A stretch of DNA of 64,000 nt from JAXGMV01 sp040768445 (GTDB lineage Bacteria; Chloroflexota; Anaerolineae; Anaerolineales; Anaerolineaceae): the NCBI GenBank assembly GCA_040768445.1, contig JAXGMV010000001.1, positions 1,364,001-1,428,000 of the forward strand, in the 5' to 3' direction. The stretch's first letter is position 1; the number at the start of each line of letters is the position of its first letter. The notes under the pieces were generated by a model, which was not told the DNA's origin, did not search any database, and saw nothing but the letters and a program-made list of their open reading frames with translations. The translations under genes were made by a program, and so were the position numbers. This document shows positions 34,047 to 40,750 of the stretch, one piece after another.

Positions 34047-34772
34047 ATGTTAATTGAAAAATCAAACTGGATGATGGTTGAAGAATACTTAAAAAAGGAT
34101 GACCGCATTGTGTTTGTGCTGGGAGCAACTGAAGAGCACGGCTACGCCTCCCTGTCTACCGATACCCAGTGCGCATATGAGATCGCCAAGGAAGCATGCA
34201 CCCGCCAGAATGTACTGATGGCACCGCCGCTGCACTTTGGTCCCTCACCCTTCTCACTGGCATTCCCAGGTACCGTCTCACTACGGGTAAAAACCTATTA
34301 TAGCGTCATCAAAGACATGATCGACAGCGTTGCGCGTGTTGGTTTTAAACGCATTCTGTTCTTCAGCGGCCACGGCGGCAACATGCGCGCCAAAGAAGCA
34401 ATCACTGAGTATATGCTGGACCGCTCTGACCTGACTTTGAAATTCCGCGAGTGGTACCTGATGCCAAAAACCTACAACCGCATCAAGGAATTAGGCGGCA
34501 CGCAGCGTGACCACGCCTCCTGGCTGGAGACCTTCCAGTGGATCAATGTGGTTACCCCGGTTCCTGACAAGTTTAAGGAACAGGTTTACTTTGAAGATAC
34601 TTATGCCCAGACCCCCGAAGACGTCAAAGCTGTCTCCGGTGACGGTGTCAAAGGCGGCAAGTACATTCAACCTGAGCCAGTAATGCGTGAATTTTATGAG
34701 CTGGCTGTGACCGAGCTGGAGGATTTCCTGCAGAATGGTTGGGATAAGTTCTCAAAAACGACCAACGTTTAA
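34047..34772 (+). CDS. Creatininase-family amidohydrolase, module A copy 2
   Basis: 241 residues, a tandem duplicate of the preceding gene with most of the sequence unchanged. Metal ligands are in GATEEHGYASLSTDT and SGHGGNMRAK. Differences cluster around residues 160-215 (QRDHASWLETFQWINVVTP versus WDHASWLESFPGVNQPVE), the part expected to line the active site. The pair may therefore differ in substrate or may form a mixed hexamer. AGGAG lies eight bases before the ATG. The gap to the first copy is 48 bases. Confidence 0.88.
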   Translation: MLIEKSNWMMVEEYLKKDDRIVFVLGATEEHGYASLSTDTQCAYEIAKEACTRQNVLMAPPLHFGPSPFSLAFPGTVSLRVKTYYSVIKDMIDSVARVGFKRILFFSGHGGNMRAKEAITEYMLDRSDLTLKFREWYLMPKTYNRIKELGGTQRDHASWLETFQWINVVTPVPDKFKEQVYFEDTYAQTPEDVKAVSGDGVKGGKYIQPEPVMREFYELAVTELEDFLQNGWDKFSKTTNV

Positions 34773-34792
34773 TTAGACTATTGGAGGATACA

Positions 34793-35761
34793 ATGCCCGA
34801 GAAAAAAGGCGTAAAAGAGTACGGCTGGCTGAATTTTCAATATCGCAACACCGGTGAACCCATCCGTTTTCCGGTTGGTACCATTTACGGCGAAAATGAC
34901 GGACCCACCCTGCTGGTATTGGGCGGCATGCACGGCAGTGAATTCGCCGGTATAGAAGCGGCGATACGCTTGTTCAATGAAGTTGACCCCAAGAAATTGA
35001 AGGGTGTTTTGAAAGTTGGCATGATGTACAATGTGCCGGCTTTTGAGAACAACCTTGGTTTTTTAGTGCCCCAAGATGGCAAGAACCCAATGGGCACCTT
35101 CCCAGGCAACCGCCTTGGTACCTACGGTGAAGCAATGGCATTCTACTTCAACCAGGAAGTGCTGAGCAAGTGTGATTATTTTGTTGAGCTGCACGGCGGC
35201 GACATCCCTGAATCACTCACACCATTTGTGATGCACCTGGCTGGCGGCGATCCGGTAGTAGATGAGAAATCCCGCAAGATGGCAGAAGTTTACGACATTC
35301 AACTGGTGGTCAAAGGCGGCCAGTTCTCCAAAGACAACCCGCCTCACAATGCTTTCGGCACTGCCATGATGCGTGGCGCTCCCTCAATCCTGGCAGAATC
35401 TGGTCAGCAGGGCATCTTGAAGCTGGAAGAAGTGGAAGTTCACCTGAAGGGTCTGCGCAACATCCTGGTTCACCTGGGCATGCTGGATGGCAAAATTGTC
35501 AAAACCAATAAACGTAAGTTTATTCAGAACTACACAGCCATCCGCTCAGAATATGTGGGCATGTGGTATCCCTGCGTCAAACTTAACCAGCCAGTAAAGA
35601 CCGGTGATGTAGTTGGTCACATCCGCGATTACTTTGGCGAGCCAGTGGCTGAAATCAAATCAAAGCTCGACGGCATTATCACAGTAGTTCGCACCAGCCC
35701 GGCTGTGAAGGTTGGCAATGTACTGATTGAGCACGGTGTAATTGCAAGTGAAGAAGCTTAA
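34793..35761 (+). CDS. AstE/AspA-like deacylase, module A
   Basis: 322 residues of the succinylglutamate desuccinylase/aspartoacylase family (M14-like zinc peptidase fold). GGMHGSEFAG gives Zn ligands His and Glu, ELHGGD the second His, and ILAESGQQG the general-base Glu. The segment that in AspA reads NR before FPG is NPMGTFPG here, so the usual Asn-Arg carboxylate clamp is missing. A C-terminal lipoyl-like beta domain (VKTGDVVGHIRDYFG) follows. It should remove an acyl group from an N-acyl amino compound. GGAGG lies seven bases before ATG 34793. Last gene of module A. Confidence 0.85.
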   Translation: MPEKKGVKEYGWLNFQYRNTGEPIRFPVGTIYGENDGPTLLVLGGMHGSEFAGIEAAIRLFNEVDPKKLKGVLKVGMMYNVPAFENNLGFLVPQDGKNPMGTFPGNRLGTYGEAMAFYFNQEVLSKCDYFVELHGGDIPESLTPFVMHLAGGDPVVDEKSRKMAEVYDIQLVVKGGQFSKDNPPHNAFGTAMMRGAPSILAESGQQGILKLEEVEVHLKGLRNILVHLGMLDGKIVKTNKRKFIQNYTAIRSEYVGMWYPCVKLNQPVKTGDVVGHIRDYFGEPVAEIKSKLDGIITVVRTSPAVKVGNVLIEHGVIASEEA

Positions 35762-35798
35762 TTCGAAAATAAATTATTAAATGAAGGAGAAACATAAG

Positions 35799-36839
35799 AT
35801 GAAAAAATATAACGTAGCTGTTGCAGGTGCACTTGGACTTGTTGGCACCACCATGCTCCAAATTCTTGAAGAGTATGATTTCCCGGTGAATGAACTGCGT
35901 GTGCTCGAGCACAAAAGCATGGTTAATGCACCTGTCAAGTTCAAAGACAAGGTTTACCTGACCCAGGAAGCTCGCGATGAGGCTTTTGAAGGTATCGATA
36001 TTGCCCTGTTTGCTACGAATGACGAGATCAGCAAGGTGCTTGTTCCCCAGGCAGTTGCCAGGGGCGCCATTGCCATCGACAACAGCCGCACCTTCCGCCA
36101 GGATCCTAATGTACCATTGGTGGTCCCTGAAGTGAACCCGGAAGATCTTGACTGGCACCCTGGTATTGTCGCTAACCCGAACTGCACCACAGCCGCCTGC
36201 ATCGTTGCTTATAAAGTACTGCAGGACCTGTCTCCCATCAAACGCATTGTTGCATCATCCTACCAGTCAACCTCTGGCGGTGCGGTGCGCGGCATGATGG
36301 AATTAAAGAAACAATCAATGGACGGCGCTGCCGGCTTTGAAATTACCCCGCCGCAGATTTTTGCTTACCAAATTGCATATAACTTGATCCCCTTCATTGA
36401 TAAATTCGGCGACGAAGGCTACACACTCGAAGAGTGGAAGATGGTTAACGAGAGCCGCAAGATGCTGCATGATGACAAGATTGCCATCTCCTGCACCTGT
36501 ATCCGTGTCCCAACCCTGATTTGCCATGCTGTCAGCATCAATGCTGAGACCGAACGCAAGGTTACTGCAGCTGAGTTCCGCGAAGCCTGCCGAAAGCAGC
36601 CCGGTTTGAAGGTAATGGATGACATTGAGAAGCTTGAATTCCCGCAGAATGCTAATGTTACTGGCGGCAACGATACCCATATTGGCCGCATTCGCGATGA
36701 TGTCTCCAACCCCAATGGTTTGAACTTCTTTGTGGTATCAGATAACGTCCGCAAAGGCGCTGCACAAAATGCTGTCCAGATCGCCCAGGAACTGGTTAAA
36801 CGCGGCCTGGTCGAGAAGTGGCAGAGCAATAGAAAGTAG
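35799..36839 (+). CDS. asd: Aspartate-semialdehyde dehydrogenase
   Basis: 346 residues. The Rossmann start VAVAGALGLVGTTMLQIL, the catalytic Cys129 in NPNCTTAACIVA, SYQSTSGGAVRGM, and the His segment DTHIGRIRDD identify Asd. It interconverts aspartyl-4-phosphate and aspartate-4-semialdehyde with NADP(H). It lies between the two duplicated modules with an aspartokinase in the same transcript direction. The reaction can run towards or away from semialdehyde depending on flux. ATG 35799 has GGAG nine bases upstream. Confidence 0.93.
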   Translation: MKKYNVAVAGALGLVGTTMLQILEEYDFPVNELRVLEHKSMVNAPVKFKDKVYLTQEARDEAFEGIDIALFATNDEISKVLVPQAVARGAIAIDNSRTFRQDPNVPLVVPEVNPEDLDWHPGIVANPNCTTAACIVAYKVLQDLSPIKRIVASSYQSTSGGAVRGMMELKKQSMDGAAGFEITPPQIFAYQIAYNLIPFIDKFGDEGYTLEEWKMVNESRKMLHDDKIAISCTCIRVPTLICHAVSINAETERKVTAAEFREACRKQPGLKVMDDIEKLEFPQNANVTGGNDTHIGRIRDDVSNPNGLNFFVVSDNVRKGAAQNAVQIAQELVKRGLVEKWQSNRK

Positions 36840-36865
36840 TCCAGACGGGTTCTATCCCCTCTATC

Positions 36866-36893
36866 GTGGTGGAGAGGGTTTTCTCTCCACCAC
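36866..36893 (+). promoter_or_regulatory. Intercistronic hairpin after asd
   Basis: GTGGTGGAGAG (36866-36876) pairs perfectly with CTCTCCACCAC (36883-36893). A competing stem, CCCTCT (36857-36862) with AGAGGG (36873-36878), uses part of the same bases, so the two exclude each other. No T run follows, so it is not a simple terminator. Confidence 0.5.
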
Positions 36894-36947
36894 TCAGAAG
36901 CGATGCAGCCCGGTATCATTTACAGCAAAATAGGAAAGAGAAAATTG

Positions 36948-37952
36948 ATGATAAGTAATAAAGTTAGCAGTGTAAACAAGAGAACCACACCCAGGGTGGG
37001 ATTGGCTGTGGTATTTGCCGCACTTGGCAAGGCAGAAGAAGCCTCAGTTGTTGATATGTGGGCTGCTGTCGGAAAAATGGATAAAAGTTGGCAGCCGGCA
37101 TTTTGTGAATTTACAATAGATGCGCTGAAAGCAAGTGCTGAAGATGTGGATGTGCTGGTTTATTTGGGCGAATCTTCCCGTTTTGAACGGGTTGCCGGTG
37201 AGTTATCTATCACTGTGCCCGTCGTGTTTGTGAAAAGCACGGTTGAGGAACTAATGGAATGGCCGCAGGGTTCTGCACGCCGCTACCGCATGTCCACTGG
37301 TGTGAACGGCATTGCCCGCGCACTGGCTGCCGCTGCGCCGCTGGCGCCGTCTGTTGACTGGACAAGCCTGCCCTGGCCGCAGGAACTGCTGCCACATTGT
37401 CATTTGGATGAAGCTGAAGGACGTTATGTCAACAAGAGCCTGGGCGCTTTCAGGCAGGCTGTGGAAGCCCGCGGCGCTGCCTGGTTGACTGGTTTGCCGG
37501 CTAACAAGGAGCCTTTCTCAGTCTTCCTCACCATGCACGACCCGGCTGCTGCCCTGCTGGCTGAAGCAGCGCTTGAGCTGTGGCCGCAGTGCACTGTAAT
37601 TACTGCGGATGGCATGGTCTCAACCGTCAGCCCTTCGGGCAAGCCCTGGTCAGAACGTTTGATACGTACCCGGCATTGGTCTCCACAGGTGCTGTCTCGC
37701 AGCAATGAGCTGTTCAGCCAGGCATTGGATGGCAAGGCGCTGCCCGACTTTGATTCACCGGGCATGACCTTCGGGACGCTTACCTTCCTTGACCATGCCT
37801 TTAAAGCTGGCGCGGATGCGCATCACCTGGACGCTGCAGGCAAACAGCCCGGTCCAAATGGCGATATGCAAATGACTGCAACCGGACTGTCTGACCCTGA
37901 GCGGCTGATCCTGTTCAGGGGTGACAAAATGGAAATTGCGGAGATTGTATAA
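36948..37952 (+). CDS. Protein of unknown function in the amide-uptake locus
   Basis: 334 residues, not recognised. The N-terminal part alternates strands and helices in a Rossmann/flavodoxin-like manner (VGLAVVFAALGKAEEA, VDVLVYLGES, VPVVFVKSTVEEL). The middle has RRYRMSTGVNGIARALAAA and the C-terminal part has FGTLTFLDHAFKAGAD and ADAHHLDAAGKQPG with several His and Asp residues. The overall look recalls sugar-isomerase-type proteins, but no motif proves it. It lies between asd and an AstE-like gene on the same strand. ATG 36948 follows AGGAAAGAG; it is soluble. Confidence 0.6.
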   Translation: MISNKVSSVNKRTTPRVGLAVVFAALGKAEEASVVDMWAAVGKMDKSWQPAFCEFTIDALKASAEDVDVLVYLGESSRFERVAGELSITVPVVFVKSTVEELMEWPQGSARRYRMSTGVNGIARALAAAAPLAPSVDWTSLPWPQELLPHCHLDEAEGRYVNKSLGAFRQAVEARGAAWLTGLPANKEPFSVFLTMHDPAAALLAEAALELWPQCTVITADGMVSTVSPSGKPWSERLIRTRHWSPQVLSRSNELFSQALDGKALPDFDSPGMTFGTLTFLDHAFKAGADAHHLDAAGKQPGPNGDMQMTATGLSDPERLILFRGDKMEIAEIV

Positions 37953-38018
37953 CCGATAGAGAAAACAAGAGAAAATAACAGAATTTTCAATTCTACATAC
38001 TTAAAAGGAGTTCGAAAT

Positions 38019-38990
38019 ATGACAAAACAACAAGGTAAAAAAGAACAGGGCTGGTTAGAGTTTAAGTATCAACCCACCGGTGAAGCTATTCGCTTTCCGG
38101 TTGGCTCAGTTCATGGCGTCGAGGAAGGCCCAACATTGGTTGTTGTCGGCGGCATGCATGGCAGTGAATTCTGCGGTATTGAAGCAGCCATCCGCCTTTT
38201 TAGAGAAGTTGAACCCGAAAAATTGAAGGGTACACTCAAGGTTGTGATGATCTATAACCTGCCAGCTTTCGAGAGCAACCTGGGCTTCCTGGTGCCGCAG
38301 GACGGCATCAACCCCGGGCGCGTCTTCCCCGGCGATCCCAACGGATCTTTCAGCGAAGTGATGGCTTATCATATCTCGGAAAACGTCCTGCGCACTGCAG
38401 ATTACTATGTTGAACTGCACGGCGGAGACATTCCTGAAGCGTTGGTACCGTTTGTTAACGCACCAATCACCGGGGTTGAAGAAGTAGATAATAAATCCCG
38501 CGAACTGGCGATGGTTTACAACATCCCGCTGGTTGTCGGCGGCGACCTGACCAAGCTGCCCCGCCCGATCCATACCTCTGGCTTCCGCGCCATGACGCTT
38601 GAAGGTATCCCTGCCATTTTGGCCGAATCCGGCCAGCAGGGCATTTTAACGATGGAAGACACTGAGCGCCATCTGGTTGGTCTGCGCAACATCATGATCC
38701 ACCTGGGTATGCGGGAAGGCACCATTATCAACAACGTCAAACGCATGTTCAGCGCCGAGCACGCCGCCATCAGGGCAGAGTTCGATGCCATGTGGTATCC
38801 TGCCGTCAAGCTCGGTGATTGGGCAACAGCCGGACAGGTTATTGGTGAATATCGCACTGTCTTTGGCGAGCACCTGGCAGATGTAAAAGCGCCGTTTGAT
38901 GGGCACATCACGGTAATACGCACCAGCCCACATGTGGATACCGGTAATGTTGTGATTGAAATTGACCGCATTGTGGAGCGCGAGAGTTAG
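38019..38990 (+). CDS. AstE/AspA-like deacylase, central copy
   Basis: 323 residues, a close paralogue of the module A deacylase (GWLEFKYQPTGEAIRFPVG against GWLNFQYRNTGEPIRFPVG). Zn ligands are in GGMHGSEFCG and ELHGGD, the Glu in ILAESGQQG. The clamp segment reads NPGRVFPG, so the Arg is kept while the Asn is not. The C-terminal beta domain is present. It would deacylate an N-acyl amino compound in the cytoplasm. The AtzG-like gene starts three bases after its stop, tying it to the amidase. AGGAG lies nine bases before the ATG. Confidence 0.85.
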   Translation: MTKQQGKKEQGWLEFKYQPTGEAIRFPVGSVHGVEEGPTLVVVGGMHGSEFCGIEAAIRLFREVEPEKLKGTLKVVMIYNLPAFESNLGFLVPQDGINPGRVFPGDPNGSFSEVMAYHISENVLRTADYYVELHGGDIPEALVPFVNAPITGVEEVDNKSRELAMVYNIPLVVGGDLTKLPRPIHTSGFRAMTLEGIPAILAESGQQGILTMEDTERHLVGLRNIMIHLGMREGTIINNVKRMFSAEHAAIRAEFDAMWYPAVKLGDWATAGQVIGEYRTVFGEHLADVKAPFDGHITVIRTSPHVDTGNVVIEIDRIVERES

Positions 38991-38992
38991 AG

Positions 38993-39211
38993 ATGTTTAA
39001 ACGCGGTAAGGTCGATGCCCGAACAGCTCAGCAGCTGGCAAGGTTAGCTGGCTATGACTTCACGCTGGAAAGGTGTGAAATTCTGGCACCGCAGTTGGAA
39101 TGGATTTTGGAAGGCGCCAGCAGGTTCGAATCTGTAGCCCTTGAAGGCGTTGAACCGGCAAATTTCTTTCAACCATCTGCCTGGCTTGATGGTATTGGAG
39201 AGCGGCGATGA
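38993..39211 (+). CDS. AtzG/GatC-like small subunit
   Basis: 72 residues. The pattern TAQQLARLAGYDFTLERCEILAPQLEWIL, with a C-terminal VEPANFFQP stretch, matches GatC and AtzG-type peptides. These wrap around an amidase partner and are needed for its folding. It overlaps the amidase start by four bases (ATGA), which is typical of translational coupling between subunits. It has no catalytic residues of its own. GatC of the tRNA amidotransferase is a possible relative, but no gatB gene is present, so an AtzG-AtzE-type amidase complex is the better reading. Confidence 0.75.
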   Translation: MFKRGKVDARTAQQLARLAGYDFTLERCEILAPQLEWILEGASRFESVALEGVEPANFFQPSAWLDGIGERR

Positions 39212-40596
39212 GCAGCGATATTCTCTACAAGAGCATTGCTGAGATTGGCCGGTTATACCGCAGCGGTGAACTGTCACCTGTTGATGTGGTGAAAACAGCA
39301 CTAAATAGGCTGGATGCAGTTGAACCAAAGCTGAATGCCTTCATCACCGTGCTGCAAGAGCAGGCGCTGGCAGATGCACTGACTGCTGAGAAAGACCTGC
39401 GGGAAGGACGCGATCTTGGCCCGCTGCATGGCATTCCTTTCTCGCTGAAAGATATCTACGATACTGCCGGGATTCGCACCACGTCAGGCTCGCGGCACTG
39501 GAAGGACCGGGTACCGCAGCAAACAGCTGAGAGCGCCCAGCGCCTCTTGAAAGCTGGCGCCATACTTCTCGGTAAATGCAACCTGCTGGAATTTGCTTAT
39601 GGCATTGTGCACGAGGATTATGGACAGTGCAACACCCCGTGGAATTCCGAGCGCACAGCAGGCGGCTCCAGCAGTGGTTCCGCAGCCTCGATTGCTGCCG
39701 GAATTGGCTGGGGATCACTTGGTACCGATACAGGCGGTTCCATCCGCATTCCGGCTTCTTACTGCGGCATTGTCGGCTTGAAACCTACTTACGGGCGGGT
39801 GAGCCGGCACGGCATCTTCCCGCTGTCATGGTCATTAGACCATGCCGGTACGCTGGCACGCAGTGTTGAAGATACCGCCATCTTGATGAACGTAATTGCC
39901 GGGCGTGATCCGAAAGACCCGAGTTCTTCATTTGCACCGGTACCGGATTATTTGGAAAACCTGGACAGTGGATTGAAAGGCATGCGCATCGGGGTGCTGG
40001 AGTATCACATGAATCACCGTGACCTGCGCCCGAAAGTGAGCGAGGTGAGCTGGAAAGCAGTCAACCTGCTGGGCGAGCTTGGCGCTGAACTGATGACAGT
40101 CACCATCCAGGATATTGACCTGGCAGATGAAGCCATGCTGCAATCCATCCTGCCTGAGGCAACCCTGGCGCATGAAGCCATGCTGAAGCAAGCGCCGGAA
40201 GCCTATGCCGAGATGACCCGTCAACAGTTAGAACTTGGCACAATGCTGCCGGCAGTAGATTATCTGAAAGCGCACCAGTACCGTACCAGGCTTCTGGAGT
40301 CATTCCTCGCGGTTCTGGATGATGTGGATGTGATTGTTAATCCGTCCGTAGCTTTTGAAGCACCGGCTGAAGACCCGGTGGTGGCTGCTGGCGAGGGCTC
40401 TGATGAAGCCAGGCGGACAGGCATTTATAACCTGACCGGTCTGCCGGCAGTGACTGTACCGTGCGGTTACGGGCAGGATAAACTGCCATTAGGACTTCAG
40501 TTTGCCGGAAAACCGATAGCTGAAGCTGTGATCTTGCGGGCAGCCAGGACGTATGAGCAAGCCGCAGGGTGGTACAATCAACATCCTGCTTTATAG
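39208..40596 (+). CDS. Amidase (amidase-signature family, GatA/AtzE-like)
   Basis: 462 residues. The Ser-cisSer-Lys triad is complete: Lys in FSLKDIYDTAGIRT (about residue 79), the cis-Ser in GGSSSGSAA, and the nucleophile Ser in TDTGGSIRIPA. The C-terminal TGLPAVTVPCGY is also typical. It hydrolyses a carboxamide to a carboxylate and ammonia. With the AtzG-like subunit directly upstream it should act as a hetero-oligomer, as in the AtzE carboxybiuret hydrolase. Its amide substrate probably comes from the locus importers. Confidence 0.92.
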   Translation: MSSDILYKSIAEIGRLYRSGELSPVDVVKTALNRLDAVEPKLNAFITVLQEQALADALTAEKDLREGRDLGPLHGIPFSLKDIYDTAGIRTTSGSRHWKDRVPQQTAESAQRLLKAGAILLGKCNLLEFAYGIVHEDYGQCNTPWNSERTAGGSSSGSAASIAAGIGWGSLGTDTGGSIRIPASYCGIVGLKPTYGRVSRHGIFPLSWSLDHAGTLARSVEDTAILMNVIAGRDPKDPSSSFAPVPDYLENLDSGLKGMRIGVLEYHMNHRDLRPKVSEVSWKAVNLLGELGAELMTVTIQDIDLADEAMLQSILPEATLAHEAMLKQAPEAYAEMTRQQLELGTMLPAVDYLKAHQYRTRLLESFLAVLDDVDVIVNPSVAFEAPAEDPVVAAGEGSDEARRTGIYNLTGLPAVTVPCGYGQDKLPLGLQFAGKPIAEAVILRAARTYEQAAGWYNQHPAL

Positions 40597-40644
40597 ACAA
40601 GGTTTTTTACCTGATAACAATGTAACATTGGCTTGGAAAATTGA

Positions 40645-40676
40645 TTGAAGGAGGTGATGCGAAGAGAATTATGAGT
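40645..40676 (+). promoter_or_regulatory. Leader element 2 (shared with 27449-27480)
   Basis: TTGAAGGAGGTG, then CGAAGA and TATGAGT, about 100 bases before the second binding-protein start. A five-codon frame, ATG CGA AGA GAA TTA TGA (40657-40674), follows the GGAGG by two bases and overlaps an ATG at 40671 that opens an eight-codon frame (MSYCKGHA). A small hairpin (40689-40707) comes next. Confidence 0.45.
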
Positions 40677-40750
40677 TACTGTAAGGGGCATGCCTGATGC
40701 AGGTATGTCTAAGAATAGACGTATGTCAACTATAAGTAGGAGAATATCTA

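Noticed and set aside
26217..36839. Ectoine biosynthesis cluster (aspartokinase, Asd, aminotransferase)
   Set aside because: No ectA-like acetyltransferase or ectC-like synthase is present, and the context is uptake and hydrolysis.
38993..40596. GatCA of the tRNA amidotransferase
   Set aside because: No gatB gene is adjacent, and the locus is one of small-molecule amide use; an AtzG-AtzE-type pair fits better.
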